This document shows, one piece after another, positions 45,031 to 56,182 of a stretch of 64,000 bases of DNA. Within the stretch, counting starts at the first letter, position 1; each line of letters begins with the position of its first letter. This stretch comes from Ixodes scapularis (taxonomy: Eukaryota > Arthropoda > Arachnida > Ixodida > Ixodidae). A program made the translations under genes and the position numbers. The notes beneath the pieces were generated by a model. That model made no database searches and had not been told where the DNA came from. It saw only the letters and a program-made list of their open reading frames with translations. The stretch covers positions 22,845,108-22,909,107 of the forward strand of contig NW_024609835.1 of assembly GCF_016920785.2 (NCBI RefSeq). Reading direction: 5' to 3'.

Positions 45031-45390
45031 GAGGGCGAAGCGCGGTGCCGGTTTTCGTTGATGCCGCAGGATGGCGCCGCGATCAGGGGCGCCGTCAGCG
45101 CACCGTAGACGGACCAGGGAAACACTACGAAAGAAGACGCTGCGGCTGTTGTTGCTTATTTGTTTTGCAGCCTTTGGTAACTACGATCGGCCTAGCATCT
45201 CGCAGCTCGAAAAGTAAGGTAATGTTTGTCGTTTACACCATACTGATGGTTCTTTTTAGCCTATATATAAAGCGGTTTTCGGTGCGTTCGCGCGAGCCTG
45301 CTGATATGTGCTTGAGCCCATGCTGGTAATTACCGGATTGGGTGGAGAACGAAGAAACCGGAATAAATGGTACGTTCAATTATCAACGCC

Positions 45391-45577
45391 TATATACACG
45401 TTTGCAAGTCCGGCTTCAGGGCGCTGCCATCTTGCCTGTCTGGGGTGCGCTTGGACCAGTCATAATCCGATTACGAAGCCTTGCTAAGGCGTCGTGATCG
45501 GATTATGGCCGCTCCCGAGAGCGCACCCCACTGAGGAAGATGGCGGCGCCCTGAGACCGGACTTGCAAACGTGTATA
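45391..45577. mobile_element. Hairpin MITE, copy 2, inside the P-like transposon
   Basis: An imperfect palindrome over its whole length: CACGTTTGCAAGTCCGG at the left is answered by CCGGACTTGCAAACGTG at the right. TAATCCGATTACGA is answered by CGTGATCGGATTA around the centre CCTTGCTAAGG. TATA borders both sides. Related to 29,110-29,290. Directly adjoining on the right is a single 28-bp end (45,573-45,600) of the MITE family described at 32,433, with no partner end found. Confidence 0.85.
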
Positions 45578-45600
45578 CTTTGTCTCACCTTATCATGGAC

Positions 45601-46195
45601 GATGTTTGGTATTTATTTGGGAACAGCGTACGTAGCTACGGCTGGCCCGTCAGAACGTCGCTCGAGTACACTTTTGCGGTCGGAAGACTGGGTGGGCGAG
45701 TATTCCCACTTTTCCACTCAAACTAGGTATTAATCTGTTAATTAGGCAACAAACCGGAGCCTACAGCGGCGTATGTCCAACTTTCCAAGGAGGCCAAGCC
45801 TCCACACTTCAGCCAGCTCACTATTGAACTCCAACTGTGCAGTAAAAGGGGAAACTACATTTTGACTTCCCAGTCCCGTTGAAGACTAGTGCCCGTGAGA
45901 AAAGATTAATAGAAGCTGTAGAATCCAAGACAACTTGACATTATAGATTTATTTTAAGCTCCATAGTGCCAATAGTGGCACTTGCCTAACCAGTTTGGGG
46001 ACCGCAAGCTCCGTTTATAGAAGGAAAATGCACAGAGAATAGTGCACCGTTATAATAGTAATATTATTATCATCATGATAGTGCGACTGTGTCTCTAGTG
46101 CCAGAAAAAAGCTTCATCAAAATTCCAACACTGACAACTTTTATTCACAAAACACGCCCAAGGTGTGCTCTTTCACAGAGCTACAGTGCAAGCAC
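45601..46195. other. Non-coding 3' part of the P-like transposon
   Basis: No frame of note. On the minus strand AATAAAAG near 46,139-46,146, about 50 bp past the stop codon, is a likely polyadenylation signal for the transposase gene. Confidence 0.5.
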
Positions 46196-49100
46196 TTAGA
46201 GGACACATGGTTTTTTCCTCTTGCATTTCTTTTCATTCTCAGTTTGGTTCTTTCCTTTCAGGAAAAAATGCACTCTCGTCATTGCATAAAACTTGACAAC
46301 TGTCTGTGTCAAGTCGAGCGAATGCTCGCTGCAGCCTATGCTCGGAACCCGCCCGATGCCATGTACAATCTCTTTAACCACTTTTGCATGGAGCTTCACT
46401 TTGCTGAATGCACTTGTCAGCCTGTCTTCCAGTGTCTGAATGAGTCTGTACAGGGGTTCGGACGGGTACAGGAGCCCCCCAAGATCCCACTCTATGCAGG
46501 TTTCTGCTGGCAGGTTGGAGGGCACGTCCTCCTTACTCACGAGACATAGCGACTTGCATAGCTCGCAAGAGCTTGGCAGAATTCGTTTCCTTGCTACATA
46601 TCCTGCGACATAGTACACAAGGCGAGCATCGCTGTGTTGTGTGACGTATGCTAAATGGTCAACGACGACTTCGGCCGAGGCTGATGGCTCCTCCAAGTGG
46701 CAAGCTTCTTCGTCGTCATCCTGTAGAGCCTCCTCCATGGAAAGCAAGGACTCGAGCATGTCAGGTGCAACATTCCCTCCCACAGGACTCCTGGCCAAGC
46801 CATAGAACGCCAGACACCTGCAGTGTACACAAAAATTGGATAGGAACATCAATGGTTTGTTCTTTCTAACAGATTACATACATGGGAAATTTAAAAAATG
46901 GTGGTTCTGTACCTCATAATCACAATAAACTGGGCTGGCGTCGGGTGATCATTTGCTCCACACGACTGCCTCACGATGCCAAAGCACGTCTCCAGGCAGT
47001 CCTGGCTAAGGCGGCAGGTCATCAGGAAGGAAAACCCAACTTTTTCGGTCAGGTACCTGAAAATATTGCATCATTTCATTCATGCAACACCGGACATGTC
47101 AGACATTTTACAAGTGTTGGCTACTGATCAATCTTGCATTGTTCCCACTTATCACAGGTGCGGCATGTACATAATGCCACAGAATTTACCAATAAGAAAC
47201 TTGGAGGTGCATTACAATTCCACTAAAGATGACTATGGGACTAAAACAGTTCTCAAAACAAGGACTACATCAAGCAGGCACGTAGCCAGGGGGAAGGGCC
47301 CCCCCCCCCCCCCCCCCCGAAATCTTCCGTTTTGCTGGGACCTCCTCTCCCCCCCCTCCCCCTCATACAGCATTTTGTATGAGGGGGAGGGGGGGATTTT
47401 GTCTCCCCCCCGAGACAAAATCCTGGCTACGAGCCTGACATCAAGAGCGAGTTAATATATGACATAGCTTTGTAATTACTTAAGGAGGTCTTTCGTGGCG
47501 TGCAGGCTCACACGGAGACCTTCTGCCGTGCTCGTGCTGAGAAAACCCAGTCTTCCGGCGTGCACTTCCCATGCGCCAAGAAACTGCAGCACTCTGTCCA
47601 GCACCGCCGCCTTTTCGCTGCCAAGTCTGGAAGAACGGGGGAAAGTTACATTCAATTGCATACGCACAAGATAAAAATCGAACTTAAAGACAACCGCACC
47701 TGAGTGCTTGAGCTGGGAACCTTGATGTCATGACCTCAATGAGGTCGGCCATCAGAGCGATGAAAACCTTGGTCGGCCTAAGGTTAGGGTATTGGGCTTC
47801 TATCTTATCTTCATAGAAGGACATGGCTCGCACAACAAGCGGACTAAAAACCTGGAAAGCCAAGTCAACTCTCATCTTCTGAAAGCCGTCAGGAAAGATG
47901 TGAGCTCGAGTCAATTTATGAGCCACTTTGAAGGTGACACTGTTGTTGTCACACTTCCATGTCGATGAAACGTGTTCCCAGTGAGCCTGCGAAGCCAAGA
48001 ATTGTGCAAGAATCCAGACAATTGCCATTATATCAAATCACATCTTAAGGCACAATTAAGAGCAGCAGCAAATATTAAAAGAAAACAGTTGCATGCGTTA
48101 CATACCCGTCCTTCATGCGTGTTGAACCCATGTTTCATCATTAAGTTACGGACACACTTCATGAGGTGGGGGAAATCAGACATAAAGTACAAAAATCTTT
48201 GCTCGTCATACGGGTGAAGAACTTTGCATTCCACGGACTTCAATGACCCATGAACGCCAAGGTCGTGCCACATGGCACGGTTCCAGGATGCTCCATCTGA
48301 GCAGATGTAATCCACATACAGTCCAACTTGTTCACAAAGCAGTGTTGCTTCAACCACAATCTTTGTCAGAAGCTTTGACTTAACATTGCTGGCAGAAGCA
48401 AAGACACCTACAAAGCAAGAAAAATATATGCACCCAAACTGTGAAACTCAACAAAAATTGCATTTAGTGAAAATGCTAGTGCTACTAGCATGAACTTACC
48501 AATTATTTGAGTCCATTTGCCAATAAATGGTTGAAACATCACCACAAGACCATGGTCCGCCCTAACATGCTTGTCCACTTCCTGAGAAAACTGTCCGAGG
48601 TCGACAAAGCCTTCAATACGTGTAGAGGCAGTCATGTCCAGGTGTGACGAAAGTTTAATTTCATCTATGACAAGGCCTCCATGTCGCTTCATGTCATCCA
48701 TTCCTTGCAGCTTGATCTTCACTGAATTCAACAGCTGTTGGCTGAAGCCATACGATGCCTTGAATTTCTGTGAACAAGTAATATTGGATAAGGACTTTCG
48801 CCTGGTGTAAATAATTCCCATACACAAACCTTGATGTACTTGAAGAGGCAGACACGGCTTGGGAGCACCAGGATCTTATGACGCCTTAAATGCTCGTAGA
48901 GACGGGCACTTTTCATTCGTAGGATGATGCATTCCAAGAGCCACTGTTTGCTGTAGCGGTACCCACGCAGGGATCTACGCTGCGATGCTTCAAAGCAGGC
49001 CCGCACTGCGAACTGCTCTTTCTGTGGAAGCTTTTTGATCTAAAAAAAAAAAAAAGAACAAGGAGATTTACAACTGCTAGTCAATTTAGGCTGACAACCT

Positions 49101-51142
49101 TTATACACAAACCAATCCTGTTTGTGGAAATTGTAAGGAAAGCATGCAATAAACTTTCCGCAATCTAACCTGTGCCTCAAGAGCCCCTTCAGTGATGGAG
49201 ACATTCTTTTCCTGAAGTAGTTTGAGACGGTCAAGTAATGAAAGAACTTTCTTGTTCCTCCGTCTTAGCCTTCGCACAGCCTGTCTGAGTCTTTGTTTCA
49301 AAACGCTGACTGGATGTGCGGGCTGCTTTTTCATACGCCGCAAGCGTGTCATTAGAAGGTTCCTGCTGTATTTGCATGACAAACAACGTGATCCACCTGT
49401 GCCTGGAGGAGAACATAGAACATAACAGTAGAGGTATGTGGTATTTAGATGTATTCCGCTCCAAGTAAAAACGAGTAACAAATTGATGGTTTGTGCATTC
49501 ACAAACTAAGATAGCATACCTGTGGGTGCTGATCCGTCACAGTGTTTCGAGAACAACTGCTGTCGTGATGCGATGCCTTTGAACTTCTGGTCCAATAGCT
49601 GGAACTCGGTGGTTCCCCCAATGCCAACACACAGCGAAGTGTCTTCTGTGTAGTTAAGCGCTTCCTGAGCTTCTTCTGATTCAACATTCTTTACCTTGTG
49701 AAGCAGCCCAGAGAAGAAAATGCTGCACCTCACAGATGGCCTTGTTGACTCGTGCTCGAAGACAACAACCTTGCTTAACTCGACAGGCGGTGTTTTCGTT
49801 TTGTCAAACACGGTAGTTTGGTATGACACCACGCTGCCACTTTCAAGTGTCTGCTTGTACCAGTGATGAGATGGGCAGCGCAAATGATGAGCAAAATCTC
49901 CCCTTGCAGGCACTGCAAGTGTTTCACGGTGAGGACATTGATGGGTCTTAGCTGGTACTTCAGAACCGTTGAGTTCTTCATGATGGTGTTCTTGAGTCCC
50001 ATCCAGTTCTCCAGATCCACTAGGGGAGACTTCATTTTGTGAACTGCAGTTTGCCTTTGCTGGCACAGCGTGGAGTGATGTAGTGATCCGCCTTTTCCTT
50101 GCTTTCGGGAGAGTCTTGCTGATGTACTTCGGAAGGTTAGGGAAAACAGTCGGAAATGCATCTTCCGTCAGGGTAGGGATGTCATGTGGTATCAATACCT
50201 CTTGGCCGTTTACTTGGTGCTTAAAGGCACGCACAACGAATCTGAAAAAAAAAAAAAAAAGCCACACTTCTAGTTATTGAACAATTGCAAAAGTGCTGCA
50301 AAACATTCACGGCTGAGCTCTGTCATAGAAAGGAAACTACAACGCATGCAAAATCATTCGAAAGTAGCATGCCACAACTTCCTAAGTAATATGAATGTCT
50401 TATTATTTTTTTTTCTGGGCATGAGCGAAATGGGCCGAAAGCGAGTGGAAAGTTTGAAAAATTATTTGGTGCGCATCCCTATGCCGATATTCGGAATGCC
50501 CCTTAATATGCAGAAAAATAAAAGCAAAAGTGAGTAAATTTTTCCTAAGCTCCATGAAGTTGAAACCGACCTGCAAAGTTACGTAAAATAACCGCGCGTG
50601 TAACTTACAGCGCAGTAGAGTACAGCCCACGAAATACTCGACATCGTGCTCGAGCTAAAAATCGAGGCTGCCTTGCTAGAAACGTTTCAGCTGAAGCTGT
50701 AGGAATGAAAGCACCACTCCCACTCGTGAGTTTTGGTAGTTCTTTCTTTCAGCCAGCAGTTTCTGGCAAACCGGCTCAAATTACCGTCTCAGTGCAAGCG
50801 GCATCATAAGCACCATTACTTGGAGAGCTCAAAATCGCGTCGGGTATGCTACCTACTGCACCACTCCGCCGTTTAATCACGGTCTTCCTTCCCAGCATCT
50901 CTGACCCTCAACTCGGGAAGAAGTAAGTACACCCACCTCTCGTCAAAATGCTTTTCGCATACAGCGGAGTTTTCTTCGAGTGGCTTGTCCGCCCTGGGGA
51001 TTGCACGGGCCCACTTCTCGAACATCTCACGATTGCTCGGCGCACGAAAAAGGGATACCTTATCTGCACACCCTTTGTAGCCTCCATCGCACCCTGGCAC
51101 GAAACACCATCGTTGCGTTTTCTTTTTTGTTGTGGAGGGCAT
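46196..51142 (-). CDS. THAP-type P-element-like transposase, intact, ten exons, 1,046 aa
   Basis: Exons (high to low): 51142-50937, 50241-49520, 49402-49170, 49039-48830, 48767-48500, 48407-48106, 47986-47700, 47626-47480, 47056-46913, 46817-46196. Every junction has GT and AG and keeps phase; the total is 3,141 nt including TAA. Residues 1-66 form a THAP finger (C13, C18, C62, H65). Residues about 335-385 are a basic leucine-rich coil (SVLKQRLRQAVRRLRRRNKK). The catalytic core has D492 (GLVIDEIKLS), D584 (ICSDGASWN) and E814 (SQDCLETCFG), positions that fit the RNase H-like DDE triad of P transposases. The stretch between D584 and E814 would hold the GTP-binding insertion. The C-terminus includes YYVAGYVARK. 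The protein should bind terminal repeats and catalyse cut-and-paste. It is longer than Drosophila P transposase (about 750 aa). Function is inferred; expression is unknown. Confidence 0.87.
47275..47437. mobile_element. 163-bp hAT-type MITE in intron 8
   Basis: Inverted ends CAGGCACGTAGCCAGG and CCTGGCTACGAGCCTG, with a perfect 8-bp duplication ACATCAAG at 47,267-47,274 and 47,438-47,445. The interior has a 20-base C run (47,299-47,318) and a perfect hairpin of CCCCCCTCCCCCTCATAC with its complement at about 47,345-47,395. The 8-bp duplication fits hAT. It lies between exon 8 and exon 9, so it does not damage the transposase frame. Confidence 0.9.
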
Positions 51143-51299
51143 CCTCTCGCAAGAAAAAGCAATTCGTAAACAACACGTCGGAAGCCGAGCACGTACTACG
51201 CAGCCAACGGCTCTGACGGCGCCCCTAGTTTCAGCGCCAAATTTTCCCGTAGCGGAATCAACGCCCCGGGGGACCCCGCCGTCCAGCGGGGAAGCGGCG
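51143..51299 (-). promoter_or_regulatory. 5' UTR and probable promoter of the P-like gene
   Basis: The 157 bp between the right inverted repeat and the ATG at 51,142 must hold the start of transcription if the element is self-contained. It is GC-rich with no clear TATA box. No upstream ATG in frame was noticed. Confidence 0.4.
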
Positions 51300-51332
51300 C
51301 GCTTTTCACACCACCCCTTCTAGAGTACCTTA
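51300..51332. repeat. Right terminal inverted repeat of the P-like transposon
   Basis: 33 bp, complement of 44,998-45,030 with two mismatches, followed by CCCACGT at 51,333-51,339. Confidence 0.85.
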
Positions 51333-51534
51333 CCCACGTGCCACCCACTCGTCCTCCCTTTTTCCCTTCCCCTCGCCTGCCGCGGTCACGCTCCCTCTCG
51401 CCCTGTTTCGGCCGAGCTTCTTTCCACCGGCGACCCTGATGGCGTCACCACCGTTCCCCCAAGACGACATACTTCGCCACTTCAACAGGCCGAGATCCAT
51501 TCTGAAGGTCAATCCCGCACCGCCAGCATTATAA

Positions 51535-51900
51535 AAAGTCTGAACGTTTGTTTTCATAGAAGTACCCCAAACCAAAATACAGCAATCGAAATATGAGCAG
51601 AAAAGGGGATGATATATAAGCAGCATTATCGAGGATGGTAAGATATTACGGTATTTATACAAAATGCCTACAACTTTTGAGAGCATTAAAGTTGTGTCCT
51701 GCACTATCTTATCCCACGGCATATGTTCATTAAAAGTTACGCCAAGCACCTTAGTTTTTTTTACAATTTCCACATCTCGTGAGGCAAGAGAGTGCTCTCC
51801 CGGCAGGTTGCTGGTGCAGCTTGCATTTTTTCTGTGGAAAATAATTGCTTTAGTTTTCGCAACATTTATTGTTAATGAATTTGCGGTGGTCCAAACTTTT
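51535..51900 (-). pseudogene. LINE reverse transcriptase, thumb fragment
   Basis: The frame reads LTINVAKTKAIIFHRKN, VEIVKKTKVLGVTFNEHMPW, YKYRNILPSSIMLLIYH and DCCILVWGTSMKTNVQTF. This is the region after the catalytic box in Jockey/CR1-type reverse transcriptases (N-x-x-K-T-x-x, LGV-F, and LxYGxxxWG-like). Similarity stops abruptly near 51,535 and the following frame is GC-rich non-homologous sequence. Both ends are truncated. Confidence 0.78.
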
Positions 51901-52812
51901 CACCAAATAAGGCCGCAGAAACGTTCTACAGGACACTACAGACCCCACAGCTTTACTCATACAGCAATAGCGAAAGTTTTAGTAGACCGTTCCAATAACC
52001 CTGATACCCCTCCGGCACCTTTGCGCATGCATCGTGTGATTATCGGGCGGAAAACCAGTCTACTAAAAGAAACTTGCTAATCTCTCTAACAAATGGCCAT
52101 ATTAAAAAAAAAAAAAAAAGGATGCAATTGAGCAAGGCGCATGACTTCGCGTTTCTTCTGGGAGAAGTGAGGAGAAAAGTTGGCATCATTGTTTCCTTAC
52201 ATGTCAACACTAGATCGTTTCGGGCGTTACAATAACGAGACCCGATACTCCGACGGCTGCTTCGGCGTGTGCGTTATGGTATCGTCTTCGGAAAAAAAAA
52301 CAATCTGGTAAACCTCTCTTATGGCCCATTCACACTGGAAGCGGATCTGCAACCCCGAAACGGATCCGCTCGTTTTCGCCAAAAAATGCGCGTGAATTTG
52401 CCCTGAATGTTTAAGCAGCTGCAGACATGAGCATCATAGTGCAACTCTTCCTTCAACTCCGTAAGTTTAGAGACAAAGACAATGGCGAGGCACCGAGTCT
52501 GAATCCTTCACTTCGTTGCACTCCTTCTCGTGGCGAAAAAAGCCGTGGGTCAGTCCAAAAATCAGAGTTGCCGACTCCCCCCGCCCTTTCCCCTGAAAAA
52601 GTATAATTAACAGGTTCCTTTTAATACGTTCTGTTATATTAGCGGTTATTAAACCGAGTACTCTAGCACCAGACCTTCAAGGTTAACCGTGCCCGGGCCC
52701 CGGCGCTTTGTCGGTTTGTTTTGTTAGCACTGCCAATGAACGCTGCCTCTAGCGAGATTCGAACTTTGAAATTGTATGTTTATTATTTTTGTGCTTTGAA
52801 TTTAGCCGTTAC
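51901..52812. other. No recognisable gene
   Basis: An A-run at 52,103-52,119 and unremarkable sequence. No repeat partner in the window was noticed. Confidence 0.4.
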
Positions 52813-53999
52813 TCATTCAATTGGCGTTACATTATCAGTTGTAACGTCAATGATGTGAGGAGCTCTTAATGTCACGGCTATAAATGATGTTGTAACACCT
52901 AAGTGGTCTAAGGCGACGTGGAAACACTGGAATGTCATGGCTACTTTCAGGTTCACTCTCTTGTCATGCCAAAATCCACCGTATGTCATGCCTAAATAGG
53001 CTGTAGTTTCATTAGCCGTTGCCAGACTAAGATTGTATGCCCGTGCTACCAAGCGGAAGGAGACCGGCGGCAGAACGGAAAAAGTGTTTCTGCTTGTCGT
53101 GCCTTGTGGTGATGAGGGTAAAAAAAATATTGCACCTTGACTCGAAGGAGACTGTGGGTATTTAATCGAAGTACATATCTTGCTGTTAGTGGGGTGGTTC
53201 CCTTCACACAAGGTGCACCTGGGCTCGCGCGTATGGCCCTCGGGTGGATATTCTTCAGTGCAGTTGGGACACACCTTGGTGCCTGGGGTGGGGCGGACGT
53301 CGGCTCTGTGTCCGGGGTTGAGGCACACTGTACAGGCTTGCATGTACGGTCGATACAGGTAGCACCTCATCCTCGTTGTTTGATAGATGACGTAGCTGGG
53401 AAGCTCGTTGCGATTGAAGGTACTAATGTTTGAATTCGACTTGCCTCGCATACGTGGGGAGATGATTTTTGTTCCGTCCTCCACGTAGATGCTCTCCTTG
53501 AGTATTGCTGGGTCGGTGTTTTCCTCCACTTCATGAATCGCCCCCTAATCGAGCCCTCGGGCATTGCAGGGTAGGCGGCTATGTTGTACTGTCTTCCGCC
53601 TTGAATGATTTGCTTCCTTTCGTGTATCTTCCGTGCCGGACCCTCCTCGGTCTGAATGGTAATGAGGTTCTGATCCAGATTGCGCTGAATCCTTATCTTT
53701 CGTTCCAAAATCTGCTCCGGAACGCCTATCATGGCTGCAATGCTGTTGACGAATTGATATCTGTAGGCTCGGGTGAGGTTTAGCCTATCTCTCGGCCTAA
53801 TCATGGCCTTGTACCCGCCACGTGGTAGCTTCATTCTTGCTTGCTTCTGCTTCCACTTGTAAATCCAGCCATTAATTGGCTGCATCTTGAATGGTTGCTT
53901 GCGATCAGGTGTCTTCACTTCCCTTCCTTCAGGTACACAATGCAAAGTATTGAGACAAAAAAATTCTTTGGACAGTTTTTTTTGTTTTTGTTGTGTCAT
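52813..53999 (-). pseudogene. LINE ORF1-like gag with zinc knuckles, one frameshift
   Basis: The first frame (from 53,999) contains RGGYKAMIRPRDRLNLTR and the charged stretch IRIQRNLDQNLITIQTEEG, a pattern of I/Jockey-type LINE ORF1 proteins. Near 53,525 the frame shifts: the second frame continues VEENTDPAILKESIYVEDG, then YLYRPYMQACTVCLNPGHRAD, CPNCTEEYPPEGHTREPRC and CEGNHPTNSKIC, a cluster of Cys/His knuckles. After the knuckles (below about 53,150) the residues no longer look like ORF1 and may be unrelated sequence. ORF1 proteins bind the element's RNA. The frameshift makes this copy inactive. Confidence 0.7.
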
Positions 54000-54098
54000 A
54001 ATTACAGATCCAGAACAGCTTCAATTGCACAGCAAATTCATATTCTATAAAACTGAATTGCTAGCAACAAAGAACTGGCAAATATTCATATGAATTAC

Positions 54099-54846
54099 CT
54101 AGTCTTTGCTCCTGCAACTGTGGCTGCCTGGGATGTTTTTCTCTGTCAAGGAGTCTCAGCTTCGAGTATTGGGCCAGGGTGGTTGAGCTGTCCATGTTTA
54201 CATAATCTTCAAACCATTCATCGTACACCTGAGTTGAAAAATGTTGGCAATGAGATTATGCTTCGCAGCTGGTGCAATCTTAACACATACAGCTGCCATG
54301 AAGATGCATACAAATTGACACAAAATCCACATTTCTTGCTCACATAACCAATTAGGGGTCTCCATGTGATACTGGAGGCCATGCTGGCGAGGCTGGAAGA
54401 AAATGACTTAAACATGCATTTGTGCAATGAAATTATGTCCCCAATTGGGCTTCTCAAGCTCCATCATTGACAGAACCACTCGTCATTCTCAAAATTTACT
54501 ATTGCAAAGAGTGACTTACATGTAAACGTATAGTGCAAAATTCACCAAGGGTGAGATGGCGATTCATGAAACTGTTTATAGTATACAAGGACAATTATGG
54601 CATACTTAGATCAAACATGACAGGTCAGCGTGCAAACAGCACAGCAAGGGGAAAATAAAATGTGAATCTTATAGCACTGTACAACATGTTTACCTGAAGT
54701 ATTAGGCTCTCCCAATTTAAGTGGCCAAAGTGCATGGAAGTCTCCAAAGCCGCAACAACATCTTCGAACTTATGAGAGCAGTGAACAGCGATGGTCTTGC
54801 AAGACTGCCCATACCTTACAAGGCACGTTATGTCCATCAATCCACA
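54099..54846 (-). CDS. Two candidate exons of an unidentified gene (ubiquitin-like fold possible)
   Basis: Exon a, 54,846-54,694 (CTCAG acceptor, GTAAAC donor), reads DITCLVRYGQSCKTIAVHCS, HKFEDVVAALETSM and ESLILQ. Exon b, 54,228-54,099 (CTCAG acceptor, GTAATT donor), continues in phase VYDEWFEDYVNMDSSTTLAQ and YSKLRLLDREKH. Joined, they look like a small beta-grasp module (strand, loop, helix, then an acidic DYVNMDSSxTL turn and final strand). I recall similar N-termini in multicopy repeat-encoded proteins of ticks. Neither a start exon nor later exons were found; the next sequence to the left is LINE. It could be a host gene exon pair or part of a DNA transposon. Confidence 0.5.
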
Positions 54847-54932
54847 CTGAGCTGTTAAACAAATTTCAACACCTGTGTCATTTGTGAAGTATTACAAGTC
54901 GAGAAAAATAAAGATTTCTGCAGAAGCACATA

Positions 54933-55382
54933 CTGTACAGTGCTAATCACACTTGTCTATAACGCGCGAGCGTGCGGTTTTCTTCGGGAAGCGCCAGACT
55001 GTAGGCATTCGCGGAAACTAAGCTAGTCACGTAGCGCAACATGGAACAGCCCGCTCGAGGGATGTCCTGCCCACTCTATCAGCTTGATAAGCGATAAAAG
55101 AAAAGTGCTTTATGATATATTTTTGTTTTTTGATGACGACATCGTTGATACGCCTTCATGCTTTAGTTTGTTTATTGTACGAGCAATGATGTTTGTAAAA
55201 AGCGTGCGAGCAGCCTTCCGCGTTCGCCGCCAGCTGATAGAGTGGGCAGGACACCCCTCGAGCGGGCCGTTCCATGTTGCGCCACGTGACTAGCTTAGTT
55301 TCCGCGAATGCCACCAGTCTAGCGCTCCCCGGAGAAAGCCGCACGCTCGTGCGTTATAGACAAGTGTGATTAGCACTGTACA
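54933..55382. mobile_element. 450-bp foldback element, arms about 165 bp
   Basis: The left arm (CTGTACAGTGCTAATCACAC, CTTGTCTATAACGC, CGGAAACTAAGCTAGTCACG, AGTGGGCAGGACA-type block inverted) is answered by the right arm ending GTGTGATTAGCACTGTACA. The arms pair over about 165 bp with some mismatches, leaving a central loop of about 115 bp (about 55,090-55,215). TA lies at both outer edges. Non-coding, Tc1/mariner-type MITE by its TA edges (inference). Confidence 0.88.
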
Positions 55383-55869
55383 TAGTGCTTCGCGCACACT
55401 GAAAATGCTTCAGGAAATAATGAGCTGCAAATGAAGTGTTTTCTTTATAACAGTGTTGGCTGAGGCAGACTTCACAGCGTGTGTATGTGATATTTCGAAG
55501 GCAAATGCACTTGAGTGACTAATTTTATCTACATTTCTAGCCACCACATTTTAGCTGGAGATGTGTAGCTTATTGTCCAAAGTAAGCCATAGCAGCCAGA
55601 GGATATTTGAAAAATAAAATCTAACCTTGCACTATGGAGGTGCGACTTATCGCTCTTATTTAAAAATTAAATTTAAATGCGAGATTTTAAAGGTATCCGC
55701 TGCACGACTGTCTAAAACTGAAAAAAGGATGGACGCAAAATGCTTTCGACTGGCACTCCCAATGAAAAAATAAATAAAAATCTGTCACTGTCACAATTTT
55801 ACATCTTGCATTTATCTTGCCATGTTCCTAGGGACAAAACTGCTAATAGAAAAAAAGAAAAGTAAGGCT
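55383..55869. other. No recognisable gene
   Basis: AT-rich, possibly the continuation of the split LINE on the minus strand, but no protein similarity is visible here. Confidence 0.35.
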
Positions 55870-56182
55870 AGGGTTCCTCGCATTGACTTATAATTAGGGT
55901 GTGTATTTTCCGGTTTTAACCGAAAAACACCGATAAATATCCGTCGGTGACGAAAATACAAAATCGGTTAAAACCGAAAAACACCGGTGGTTGGATATTT
56001 TCGCCCTGGTTAAAACCGAAAAACACCGGTCGTTGCACGTTTCCGACCTAGCGAAACCCTTTCCCCGTAGAGGTTCGTCAAATGTGTTATTTCGTGGATC
56101 CTGCATTCTTCCAGTGTCCATACATCGCTTGCACGTGGCGTCAGTCCGTTCTCCTTTCTGGGGGTCAAAAGCGTCTAATTAA

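Larger units (their letters stand above)
44998..51332 (-). mobile_element. Complete P-element-like transposon (6,335 bp)
   Basis: The ends are 33-bp inverted repeats: TAAGGTGCTCTAGAAGGGGT onward at 44,998-45,030, and the complement at 51,300-51,332 (TAAGGTACTCTAGAAGGGGT when inverted), with two mismatches. CCCACGT is repeated immediately outside, at 44,991-44,997 and 51,333-51,339. P elements have 31-bp inverted repeats and 8-bp duplications, so both sizes are close. Inside, on the minus strand, lies one ten-exon transposase gene with no disruption. The right sub-terminal 157 bp serve as promoter and 5' UTR. The left 1.1 kb after the gene is non-coding and hosts a hairpin MITE (45,391-45,577). 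A hAT-type MITE (47,275-47,437) sits in intron 8. Confidence 0.88.

Noticed and set aside
45045..45329. Plus-strand frame of 94 codons in the left part of the P-like transposon
   Set aside because: No domain, arginine-rich GC-driven composition and a position in the non-coding 3' flank of the element. I first took this area for an LTR because of TATATATAAAGC and AATAAATG, but the inverted repeat pair shows it lies inside the P-like element.
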